22,355 bases of DNA from CAVQBP01 sp964448105 (GTDB taxonomy: Bacteria; Bacteroidota; Ignavibacteria; Ignavibacteriales; Ignavibacteriaceae), in contig CAYUVK010000086.1 of assembly GCA_964448105.1 (NCBI GenBank), forward strand, positions 1-22,355, in the 5' to 3' direction. Of this stretch, positions 15,482 through 22,348 are shown one piece after another. The position numbers and the translations under genes were made by a program. Below the pieces are notes generated by a model. It worked only from the letters and a program-made list of their open reading frames with translations, had not been told where the DNA came from and searched no databases. The first letter of the stretch is position 1, and every line of letters starts with the position of its first letter.

Positions 15482-16477
15482 TCAAGGCAATCTTCTAAAA
15501 ATTGATTTTGATAAACCAACTTCTAAGACCAGAAGAAACAACCCGGCTTCAAGCCATCCATAAAACAATTCTTTTGCATTCCTGTAAGAAGTTATTTCAA
15601 CTCTTGATTTTTCCAACTTATCGATTTTATCATAAATAGCCTGCAAGGTCTTATTATCGGTTGCTCTGAAATATTCACCGCCGGTAATACTAGATATTTG
15701 TTTTAAAACCGATTCATCAATCTCTACAGGTATCATTTGATAACGTATACCGAAAGGAGTCTGAACAGGATAAGGTGCTTCTCCTTTTGTACCAACTCCG
15801 ATAGTATAAATTCTTATACCAAATGTTTTGGCGATTTGTGCTGCAAAAACCGGGTCAACTTCACCGGCGTTATTCACACCATCAGTAAGAAGAATAATTA
15901 TCTTGCTTTTTGATTTACTGTCTTTAAGCCTGTTAACTCCGTTTGCAATGGCATTACCGATTGCAGTACCATCTTCAATCATCCCGCTCTTTACCTGGCG
16001 AAGCAGATTTAATAAAACAGAATAATCTACGGTCAACGGACATTGAGTAAAACTATCTCTTGCAAAAATTACAAGACCAATTCTATCGGAAGTTCTTCCT
16101 TTAATAAAATTATCAATTACATTTTTAGCCGCTTCTATCCGGTTCGGCTTTAGATCTTCAGCGAGCATACTTCCTGAAATATCCAGGACCATAGCTATAT
16201 CGATTCCTTCAGTATAAATATTTTCCCCGGAAGAAAAATTTTGAGGTCTTGCCAGTGCAATAATTAACAATGCAACGGCAAGTACACGAAGAATAATCGG
16301 AATATGCCTAAATCTTTCCCGCCAGCTAAATGCAATATTTCTAAAAATGCTTAAAGATGAATATGTAATTGACGGTTGTTTTTGTCTTCCCTTAAACCAG
16401 TACCAAACAAGCATTAAAGGTACTATTATTAAAAAATACAGTACCCAGGGATACGCAAAAGTTATACCTTTAAGCAT
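15482..16477 (-). CDS. batA: BatA, VWA-domain membrane protein
   Basis: I choose the ATG at 16477, giving 331 aa that begin MLKGITFAYPWVLYF, the family-typical start next to the first membrane helix. The longer start at 16537 would add 20 basic residues and overlap the upstream gene by 68 bases; the chosen start overlaps by 8. Domains: two N-terminal helices, a VWA domain from about residue 90 to 285 with MIDAS motif DISGS (D99, S101, S103), GTAIGNAI and LLTDGVNNAG, and a C-terminal helix (GWLEAGLFLLVLEVGL). BatA and BatB are thought to act with MoxR in the envelope. A gap of 84 bases separates it from batB and has no clear signal beyond AT-rich repeats. Confidence 0.92.
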   Translation of the reverse strand: MLKGITFAYPWVLYFLIIVPLMLVWYWFKGRQKQPSITYSSLSIFRNIAFSWRERFRHIPIILRVLAVALLIIALARPQNFSSGENIYTEGIDIAMVLDISGSMLAEDLKPNRIEAAKNVIDNFIKGRTSDRIGLVIFARDSFTQCPLTVDYSVLLNLLRQVKSGMIEDGTAIGNAIANGVNRLKDSKSKSKIIILLTDGVNNAGEVDPVFAAQIAKTFGIRIYTIGVGTKGEAPYPVQTPFGIRYQMIPVEIDESVLKQISSITGGEYFRATDNKTLQAIYDKIDKLEKSRVEITSYRNAKELFYGWLEAGLFLLVLEVGLSKSIFRRLP

Positions 16478-17420
16478 TGCTAACCTCTGCTGTAATTTCC
16501 TTTTCAGGAGCCGGTTTGGTTTTTTCAACAATTTCAACTGCCTGTTTCATCATCTCTTCATTAACCGAAGCCATCGGCTGAAATTTTGCAAACTTTACAA
16601 GATCCGCGTTACTTAAAAAATCATAAGTTATATTCATTATTACTTCCGCTCTTCTAACTTGTTTCAGGTACTGCATTACTTCAGAAGTAGTTAATTCTAG
16701 AGCAGGTAAATAAAATTGATCTTGGAAATATCTTCTGACTATTTCCGTTATTTTCGAGTGATAATCTTTTATCATTCCTTTCTGCCACAGCTGTTGTTGT
16801 TCCAAAGCTCTAAGTTCATATAATGCAACAACATGGGGAGGTTTTTGAATTACTTTTCGTTCTTTTTTTACTTCCAGCATTTTCTTCTTTTTATAACGTG
16901 AATAAAGATAAAATGCAAGACCTAAAATTATTAAGACTATCAAAAACCACATTAAAATTTCTTTCCAATCAAGCGGGATTTTTATTGGTGCTTTTACATC
17001 TTTAATTTGACCACCGGGCTGAATTCTTAATGTATGAACTGTAAAATTTACTTCATTAGTATATGCAGTCTGCAATTCCTGATTACCTTTTATTCTATAA
17101 AGAATAGGAATTGGCGGAATAGTTACACTACCTGAATCATACTTGGAAATTATATATTTAAAAGTAGTTACTAAATTAGCCCCGCTTGTTTGAACTTCGG
17201 GAGATTCTTGTTTTATTATCTCAATTTTTGATGTACTATCAGATAAAACCGGGTTGCTTATACTGACATTCTTATTATGCTCTACCCGGATAATTAGATT
17301 TATATAATCTCCAACCTGGTAATTTAATGAATCGGTAAAAGCTTTTGCAGAGATGTTTTGTGCAAAAGAATAAGGGAAATAAATTACAATGAAAATAAGG
17401 AATAAAAATCTTTTTACCAT
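16470..17420 (-). CDS. DUF4381-like membrane protein of the bat operon
   Basis: The 316-aa protein has a signal peptide (about residues 1-20), a periplasmic beta-rich domain (about 22-145, BatD-like in style, with SVTIPPIPILYRI), a single helix near 154-174 (ILMWFLIVLIILGLAFYLYS), a basic stop-transfer (RYKKKK) and a cytosolic helical domain. The latter holds LWQKGMIKDYHSKITEIVRRYFQDQF and ALELTTSEVMQYL, matching the DUF4381-like proteins that often sit between DUF58 and VWA genes. It overlaps the DUF58 gene by 7 bases and batA by 8, so the three are translationally coupled. The function is unknown; its place suggests a membrane anchor or adaptor in the MoxR-VWA complex. Confidence 0.85.
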   Translation of the reverse strand: MVKRFLFLIFIVIYFPYSFAQNISAKAFTDSLNYQVGDYINLIIRVEHNKNVSISNPVLSDSTSKIEIIKQESPEVQTSGANLVTTFKYIISKYDSGSVTIPPIPILYRIKGNQELQTAYTNEVNFTVHTLRIQPGGQIKDVKAPIKIPLDWKEILMWFLIVLIILGLAFYLYSRYKKKKMLEVKKERKVIQKPPHVVALYELRALEQQQLWQKGMIKDYHSKITEIVRRYFQDQFYLPALELTTSEVMQYLKQVRRAEVIMNITYDFLSNADLVKFAKFQPMASVNEEMMKQAVEIVEKTKPAPEKEITAEVSNA

Positions 17421-18289
17421 CTGCTTTCCCTAAGTCTGAAAAACTGCACAAGAGGTTTTACATAATTATCACCGGTATGTACTTCAATATTATCTATTCT
17501 GCTTGAGATAAAAAGAGATTTTAACTTTTGCATATTGTTCCATCTAAAAGATGCCAGTTCTTTTTGAAAGTTTTTACTACTAGTATCTATCCAACGTTCC
17601 CTTCCGGTTTCCGCATCGGTAAATTTTATTAAACCCATAGGCGGAATTTCCCTTTCCCGCTGGTCATTTAATACCACTCCAATTAGGTCATGTTTCTTAC
17701 CCACGACACGTAATATTTTTTCATAGCCAGAATCCATAAAATCGGAGAGAAGAAAAACAATGCTCTTCTTTTTTATCGCATTATTCATATACTCTAAAGC
17801 ACCCTTAATATTGGTAGTTTTCCCAACCGGTTCAAAAGATAAAACTTCCCTTATAATTCTTAAAACATGTTTTCTACCTTTCCGGGGTGGAACAAACTTT
17901 TCTATTTTATCTGTAAACAAAAGCAAGCCGACTTTATCATTGTTTTTCATAGCTGAAAAAGCAAGAATAGCACTTAATTCTGCGGCGACTTGCTGTTTGG
18001 TTTTTTCTATTGTTCCGAATATTAGAGAACCGCTCAAATCAACAAGAAGCATAACCGTTAGTTCTCTTTCTTCCTCAAATATTTTAATAAAAGGATGCCC
18101 AAACCTGGCAGTAACATTCCAGTCTATATTTCTTATGTCATCCCCGAATTGATATTCCCTTACTTCGGAAAATTCCATCCCTCTTCCTTTAAAAACAGAA
18201 TGATATTCACCGGAGAAAACCTGGTTCACAAGCCCTTTAGTTTTGATCTCAATCAACTGTACTTGTTTTAATAATTCTCTTGTAAGCAT
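17414..18289 (-). CDS. DUF58 family protein with VWA-like fold (MoxR partner)
   Basis: The 291-aa protein contains the DUF58 hallmark GRGMEFSEVREYQFGDDIRNIDW near residues 35-57, followed by TARFGHPFIKIFEEERELTVMLLVDLSGS. The DLSGS pentad (D84, S86, S88) is a MIDAS-like motif, so the rest is probably a VWA fold. It has no signal peptide or membrane helix, so it should be cytosolic. DUF58 proteins are commonly next to moxR and are thought to be adaptors or substrates of the ATPase. It lies 90 bases downstream of moxR and overlaps the DUF4381-like gene by 7 bases. The length is normal for the short, soluble subgroup. Confidence 0.9.
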   Translation of the reverse strand: MLTRELLKQVQLIEIKTKGLVNQVFSGEYHSVFKGRGMEFSEVREYQFGDDIRNIDWNVTARFGHPFIKIFEEERELTVMLLVDLSGSLIFGTIEKTKQQVAAELSAILAFSAMKNNDKVGLLLFTDKIEKFVPPRKGRKHVLRIIREVLSFEPVGKTTNIKGALEYMNNAIKKKSIVFLLSDFMDSGYEKILRVVGKKHDLIGVVLNDQREREIPPMGLIKFTDAETGRERWIDTSSKNFQKELASFRWNNMQKLKSLFISSRIDNIEVHTGDNYVKPLVQFFRLRESRW

Positions 18290-18379
18290 TTCTAAATCAA
18301 AAATCTATTAAGAAAAAATTTATCTGAATTATAAGAAACAAAATGAACAATAATTAATAGCATGATTGCATGTTTCTTA

Positions 18380-19363
18380 CTAAGGTACTTCAATTTTATT
18401 TAAAATCTCCTGTATAACATATTCTGTTGTAATTTCCTCTGCCTCGGCTTCATAAGTAACAGCGATTCTGTGCCTCAAAACATCAAGACAAATTGCTCTT
18501 ACATCTTCAGGAATTACATATCCTCTTCTCTTTATAAAAGCCATAGCTTTTGCACCTAAAGCTAAATTTATTGATGCTCTTGGTGATGCACCGTAACTTA
18601 TTAAATCTGAGAGCTTAGGGACATTATATTCTTTTGGATTTCTTGTAGCAAAAACTATATCGAGAATATATTTTTCAATTTTTTCATCAACATATACTTC
18701 ATGGATCAGATTTCTTGCATTTAATATATCAGCCGACGTTATGACCTTCTGTATTTCAATTTGATCGAAGTTAACATTTTGCCGCATTATTTTTAGTTCT
18801 TCATCTCTGGAGGGGTAGGTTATTTTAACTTTTAACATAAACCTATCTACCTGAGCTTCAGGCAGCGGATAAGTTCCTTCCTGTTCAATCGGATTTTGAG
18901 TTGCAAGTACAAGGAAAGGTTCTTCAAGATGAAAAGTAGTCTCTCCAATAGTAATCTGTCTTTCCTGCATTGCTTCCAAAAGAGCACTTTGGACTTTTGC
19001 AGGAGCACGGTTAATTTCATCAGCTAAAATAAAGTTGGAAAAGATCGGACCTTTACGAATAAAAAAGTTTCCGTCTTTTTGATTATAAATCATAGTTCCA
19101 ATCAAATCTGCAGGAAGAAGATCCGGTGTAAATTGAATCCTTTGATATTTAGCAGTCATAGTAGAAGCAAGTGTTTTTATGGCAAGAGTTTTTGCAAGCC
19201 CGGGTACTCCTTCAAGAAGAATATGCCCGTTAGCTAAAAGACCAACCAGCAATCTTTCAACCATTGCTTTTTGCCCTACAATGATTTTACCTATTTCATT
19301 TTGAAGGCGATCAATAAAAGCGCTTTCCAGTTTAATTTTTTCGTTTAATGCAGTAATCTCCAA
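18380..19363 (-). CDS. moxR: MoxR-family AAA+ ATPase
   Basis: The 327-aa protein is a full MoxR ATPase: Walker A GVPGLAKT (residues 52-59, K58), the FTPDLLPADLIGT segment, Walker B ILADEINRAP (D115, E116), then SALLEAMQERQ, sensor 1 ATQNP, and EAQVDRFML. The lid contains SPRASINLALGAKAMAFIKRRGYVIPEDV, which includes sensor 2 Arg. MoxR proteins act as chaperone-like ATPases with VWA proteins, several of which follow in this operon. It is the first gene of the moxR-bat unit, so the promoter should lie in 19364-19518, where a nested inverted repeat is seen. The predicted N-terminus MEITALNEKIKLESAF is normal. Confidence 0.94.
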   Translation of the reverse strand: MEITALNEKIKLESAFIDRLQNEIGKIIVGQKAMVERLLVGLLANGHILLEGVPGLAKTLAIKTLASTMTAKYQRIQFTPDLLPADLIGTMIYNQKDGNFFIRKGPIFSNFILADEINRAPAKVQSALLEAMQERQITIGETTFHLEEPFLVLATQNPIEQEGTYPLPEAQVDRFMLKVKITYPSRDEELKIMRQNVNFDQIEIQKVITSADILNARNLIHEVYVDEKIEKYILDIVFATRNPKEYNVPKLSDLISYGASPRASINLALGAKAMAFIKRRGYVIPEDVRAICLDVLRHRIAVTYEAEAEEITTEYVIQEILNKIEVP

Positions 19364-19438
19364 TGTTGAACCTCTTAATAATTGTTAGCAATTAATAATC
19401 CAAAGAAAGTAATCAGGTTAGACGGTTCTAAACTTAAA

Positions 19439-19482
19439 AATGTTGCACTTATTTATCAAGGTAAGATAAAAATCGCAACATT
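19439..19482. promoter_or_regulatory. Nested inverted repeat between the DUF4380-like gene and moxR
   Basis: Outer arms AATGTTGC (19439-19446) and GCAACATT (19475-19482) are perfect complements. Inside them TTTATC (19452-19457) and GATAAA (19465-19470) are also perfect. The element is 36 bases beyond the stop of the DUF4380-like gene and 75 bases before the moxR start. It could terminate the upstream transcript or form a structured moxR leader. Confidence 0.4.
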
Positions 19483-19518
19483 ATTAGAAAGTAATAATTT
19501 ATATAAAATCTTTTTATT

Positions 19519-20445
19519 TTATTGATTTTGTACAATTTTCATTACAAAATTAACTAGCTTATTATTCTCTTTGTCGACTTTAATATTGGATGGGATATCT
19601 TTCCCTATCCAATCCATATCCCAGTGTGATTCCTCATCGGGTTTTAAAGCTTTGTACTCCCCTTCGACTTCTATTTCAATATAATCTGCTTTTGATGAAA
19701 TATAGAACAATATTTCTCCTTCACCAGGGGCAATCAATTCCGGTTTGGTATCTTTAAATTTTTTAATAAATAATCTATTATTTATTGCATAAGCAAGCCA
19801 TCCTTCCAAACCGTCTGCAATACTTAGCTGGTTGTTTTCAGGTCTGCTCATTTCATCTTTATACCAGGCAATCCCATCAATTATATTAACATGAGCCGGT
19901 TCAAAATTTTTACCGGCTACTTGTCCTTTGCCCAGGGGGAAAAAAAGTAATCCGCCTTTACCGGCCCTGCTTATTTCCCAGGGGGCAACTTTCTTTGTCT
20001 GATCAGACTTATTAATTATTGAATATTTTAAATTTATACTGCTGTTTTTACCTGCAGAAAATTCTTTAATAAATTGAAAACCTGTAATGGGATCTTTATT
20101 GCTTATTAATTTAATTGAATTGCCGTTATCAATTGCAGAATATGGTTCGCTATCCAACACAGGAGGAGGAGGCCAATTCCAGATCGATTGCGGACCCGGC
20201 CAGAATGTTGATCCGTAATTCATACTAATATCCTTCCCTGTAAGGAATTCATAATTAGCCAATTTAAACGATGTAATTCTTCCGCCTTCCGAAGGATCAA
20301 CAACCAAACTAGCATCACCAGAATTAATTAAATACGAACCGTTATTCAAAATCATAATGGAATCCTTTTGATGTTGAGCGTGTACTTTATTCTGGTATAA
20401 ATAAAATAAGAAAAACAGAAACAATAAAAATAATTTGTTTTTCAT
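19519..20445 (-). CDS. Secreted DUF4380-like beta-sandwich protein
   Basis: The 308-aa protein begins with a signal peptide (FLLFLFFLFYLY, cleavage likely after VHA, residue 23) and has no other membrane helix, so it is periplasmic or exported. The mature part, with DPSEGGRITSFKL and the aromatic motif STFWPGPQSIWNWPPPP near residues 81-97, resembles the DUF4380 family, which has a galactose-mutarotase-like beta-sandwich. Such folds bind carbohydrates, but no catalytic residue can be named. The ATG overlaps the hipT-like stop in an ATGA, so it is translationally coupled to the toxin-antitoxin genes, which is an unusual partner for a secreted protein. Whether this is functional or chance is open. 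Confidence 0.8.
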   Translation of the reverse strand: MKNKLFLLFLFFLFYLYQNKVHAQHQKDSIMILNNGSYLINSGDASLVVDPSEGGRITSFKLANYEFLTGKDISMNYGSTFWPGPQSIWNWPPPPVLDSEPYSAIDNGNSIKLISNKDPITGFQFIKEFSAGKNSSINLKYSIINKSDQTKKVAPWEISRAGKGGLLFFPLGKGQVAGKNFEPAHVNIIDGIAWYKDEMSRPENNQLSIADGLEGWLAYAINNRLFIKKFKDTKPELIAPGEGEILFYISSKADYIEIEVEGEYKALKPDEESHWDMDWIGKDIPSNIKVDKENNKLVNFVMKIVQNQ

Positions 20446-21425
20446 AAAATGTTCTCTCTTAATCTTTCATATTTTTCTAGATAATTATCTAGGTAACCCG
20501 ATTTCAGTCTATCATTTAAAAAAGATTTTGAAATTAAATCTTTAACCTGTGCAGATTTTGAAAGCATACTAGTAAATATAACATTAAATCTTTTCTCTTT
20601 TATTCCTATCTTTTTTGCAAATTTTATAAAATCCTGTTGAGTATATTCTTTTTCAGCTTTACCGGCATTTTCTGAATTATTTTTAAATAAATTAAGCGCC
20701 GGACTATTCTTATCCGGGAAATGCAGCAGGGTATTTGACAGATCATAAAACGGAGCCAATAAATAATCCCCGTATTCTTCGTTCCTATAAACTGAAATAT
20801 TCTTTAAATGAAAATCATTATTTGAAATTAAAAAATTGAATATAATAATCTTAAAAAATTTTTCTATTTCAATAGGATATGCATTAATATATTTCTTCAT
20901 TAGCTCTGCTATTTCTTCATAACTGAAATCATATTTATAACTTTCACCATTTATTTCCTCGGTCCTACCGGCAATTTGAGCAAAATCTTCCTGCAATAAT
21001 CTATTGCTGTCTGTATGTATATCAAATCTTTTTGTAAAATAAGCTGGTTCACCGTCATTAAAAAATATTATTCCATTTATTGCAGTATCCATATTATAAG
21101 CCTGACCAGCAATCTGCATTGTAAGATGTTCATTAAAAGGAACCTGATCAGGATTTTCAATTTGATTGGAAGGGATAGGCTTTAAAATAAATTCACCTGC
21201 TTCGCCTGGGATTAATTCCTTATTTTCGATTTTAAGCAAATGTTTAATTTGTTTACCGGGCAAAGAAATTCTTTCACTTTGTTCGGCTTTAAAATCATCA
21301 AACTCCGATCTTGAAAAATTAAGTATGTGATTGATTTTCTTTCCATCAAAAAAAATCTTCAAACATTTATTACAATAAGTACTATATCCTAAGCTTAAGC
21401 AGCCCGGACAAATTTCAACATTCAT
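20442..21425 (-). CDS. hipT: HipT-like Ser/Thr kinase toxin (HipA C-terminal type)
   Basis: The 327-aa protein is a HipA-family kinase without the usual N-terminal subdomain, which is encoded separately by the preceding gene. It opens with a zinc-ribbon-like set (C6-x2-C9 and C18-x2-C21, followed by LKIFF). The glycine-rich loop is SLPGKQIK, with S54 aligned to the autophosphorylated Ser150 of E. coli HipA (SVAGAQEK). The kinase core has catalytic NNDFHLKN (D204, N209) and metal-binding APFYDLSN (D228). Relatives phosphorylate aminoacyl-tRNA synthetases (GltX for HipA, TrpS for HipT), halting translation. The start overlaps the hipS-like stop by 4 bases; its own stop overlaps the DUF4380-like start. 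The target here is unknown. Confidence 0.88.
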   Translation of the reverse strand: MNVEICPGCLSLGYSTYCNKCLKIFFDGKKINHILNFSRSEFDDFKAEQSERISLPGKQIKHLLKIENKELIPGEAGEFILKPIPSNQIENPDQVPFNEHLTMQIAGQAYNMDTAINGIIFFNDGEPAYFTKRFDIHTDSNRLLQEDFAQIAGRTEEINGESYKYDFSYEEIAELMKKYINAYPIEIEKFFKIIIFNFLISNNDFHLKNISVYRNEEYGDYLLAPFYDLSNTLLHFPDKNSPALNLFKNNSENAGKAEKEYTQQDFIKFAKKIGIKEKRFNVIFTSMLSKSAQVKDLISKSFLNDRLKSGYLDNYLEKYERLRENIL

Positions 21426-21739
21426 AATTCTCTCACCGTTATTCCCCCTACCGTATTATGGCTTGAAGTTTTAAGTAGCATGTCAAAATAATCGTTATCA
21501 TTAATATTTAACTTTGCACACTGCATTTTCTTATTTTCACCTTCGGATAAGAGGCCAAAAAAGAAAGGGAAGAGATGTTTGGATATAAATACTTCTTTAG
21601 ATTTAGGCAAAGTTAGACTTATTGAAGGGTTACTAATATCTAAAATATATTGTTCGTTATATTTAAAAAAATACTTGTCATTATTTTCAAACAAATATCC
21701 GGCTAGCTTGTTATTATAATAAACCTCTGCCTTTCTCAT
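21422..21739 (-). CDS. hipS: HipS-like protein (HipA N-terminal subdomain alone)
   Basis: The 105-aa protein matches the N-terminal 'couple_hipA' domain of HipA: MRKAEVYYNNKLAGYLFE, SISLTLPKSKEV, FPFFFGLLSEGENKK and the end TVGGITVREL. In fused HipA this domain precedes the kinase core. Here it is a separate gene, and 105 plus 327 residues add up to about a normal HipA. This is the HipBST arrangement, where in enteropathogenic E. coli HipS acts as antitoxin for HipT. It lies 7 bases downstream of hipB and overlaps hipT by 4. The assignment as antitoxin is by analogy only. Confidence 0.85.
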   Translation of the reverse strand: MRKAEVYYNNKLAGYLFENNDKYFFKYNEQYILDISNPSISLTLPKSKEVFISKHLFPFFFGLLSEGENKKMQCAKLNINDNDYFDMLLKTSSHNTVGGITVREL

Positions 21740-21746
21740 ATTTATT

Positions 21747-21947
21747 CTATTTTATAGTTATATTCATTTGTAATCCCAATGCATCCAAAATTTTGTTAAG
21801 CTGCTCTATCGTTGGGTTTCCTTTCCCGTTTTCTATATCAACTAAACTTCGAAGTCCTACTTCTACAATATCCGATAATTCCTTCTGAGTAATTTTCAAG
21901 AATTTTCGTCTCTCTTTTATTACTTTTCCTATTTCATCTTTTGTCAT
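21747..21947 (-). CDS. hipB: HipB-like XRE-family helix-turn-helix regulator
   Basis: The 66-aa protein is a single XRE/Cro-type HTH domain: an N-terminal helix (EIGKVIKERRKFL), the HTH core KITQKELSDIVEVGLRSLVDIENGKGNPTIEQL and a closing helix (LNKILDALGLQMNITIK). The short C-terminal strand (MNITIK) suggests dimer formation as in HipB. It is the first gene of the Hip operon. Upstream lie several TATGCAATATATTGCGTA-type palindromes, probable binding sites, one only 6 bases before the start codon, so it should autorepress. In the HipBST scheme HipB mainly regulates and boosts neutralisation by HipS. Confidence 0.9.
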   Translation of the reverse strand: MTKDEIGKVIKERRKFLKITQKELSDIVEVGLRSLVDIENGKGNPTIEQLNKILDALGLQMNITIK

Positions 21948-21953
21948 TTATTA

Positions 21954-21971
21954 TATGCAATATACTGCGTA
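21954..21971. promoter_or_regulatory. HipB operator candidate 1
   Basis: TATGCAATATACTGCGTA pairs at 7 of 9 positions as a palindrome. It ends 6 bases before the hipB start codon, the best position for blocking transcription or early elongation. It differs from the copy at 22136 by one base. Confidence 0.6.
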
Positions 21972-22011
21972 TTTAATATTTACTATGCAATTATACTTGA
22001 AAAAAAATTCA

Positions 22012-22029
22012 AGTGCAAGATAGTGCATA
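22012..22029. promoter_or_regulatory. HipB operator candidate 2 (degenerate)
   Basis: AGTGCAAGATAGTGCATA keeps the two GCA/TGC cores at the same spacing as the other copies but pairs at only 5 of 9 positions. It is likely a weak site. Confidence 0.35.
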
Positions 22030-22058
22030 TTTATAACAACAAATATAATTACTTTTAA

Positions 22059-22076
22059 TATGCGTTATATTGCATA
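22059..22076. promoter_or_regulatory. HipB operator candidate 3
   Basis: TATGCGTTATATTGCATA pairs at 7 of 9 positions and matches the reverse complement of candidate 1 at most positions. It lies just upstream of the TATATTTG word at 22040-22047. Confidence 0.55.
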
Positions 22077-22135
22077 TTTTTAAAAATCGCCTTAATTAAA
22101 AAACTTTGCTATTATTTTTTAGTATTTTCCCAATA

Positions 22136-22153
22136 TATGCAATATATTGCGTA
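22136..22153. promoter_or_regulatory. HipB operator candidate 4 (best palindrome)
   Basis: TATGCAATATATTGCGTA pairs at 8 of 9 positions, the most symmetrical copy, yet it is farthest from hipB (about 190 bases upstream of the start). This suggests looping or a second promoter. Confidence 0.55.
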
Positions 22154-22274
22154 TTCATTTTCATCTTTCTATCTAAATTCAAGAATGATTCAGAATTTGG
22201 GTTTTTTAAGAGCTCTATGGGTGAGATAAGAGAATTTTTTATTAAAAACTTATGTTAAATATCTATATATTTTG

Positions 22275-22348
22275 TACCCCGGAGAGGATTCGAACCTCCG
22301 ACCAACAGTTTAGGAAACTGCTGCTCTATCCTGCTGAGCTACCGGGGC
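22275..22348 (-). tRNA. tRNA-Arg (anticodon CCU)
   Basis: The minus-strand acceptor GCCCCGG pairs with CCGGGGT (G-U at the first pair). The anticodon stem GCAGT/ACTGT encloses TTCCTAA with anticodon CCT, reading AGG. The T arm GGAGG-TTCGAAT-CCTCT closes with one G-U pair. The discriminator is A. Its 3' end faces the hip operator region. Confidence 0.95.

Larger units (their letters stand above)
21948..22274. other. Gene-free region upstream of hipB with operator array
   Basis: This 327-base stretch has no convincing coding sequence. It holds four copies of an 18-bp palindrome (listed separately), an isolated half-site TATGCAA at 21984-21990, and a perfect A-tract hairpin ACTTGAA-A6-TTCAAGT at 21995-22014. 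On the minus strand, candidate promoter words are TATAAT (21995-21990) and TATATTTG (22047-22040). From 22160 to 22274 I see only AT-rich sequence. Confidence 0.7.

Noticed and set aside
16478..16537. Longer start for BatA.
   Set aside because: It adds a basic leader not expected in BatA and overlaps the upstream gene by 68 bases; the ATG at 16477 fits better.
17760..18152. A 130-codon open frame on the plus strand.
   Set aside because: It lies fully antisense to the DUF58 gene, whose motifs are clear.
22088..22165. A 23-codon minus-strand open frame (MKMNTQYIAYIG...) over operator 4.
   Set aside because: It is too short, without a ribosome-binding site, and coincides with the palindrome.
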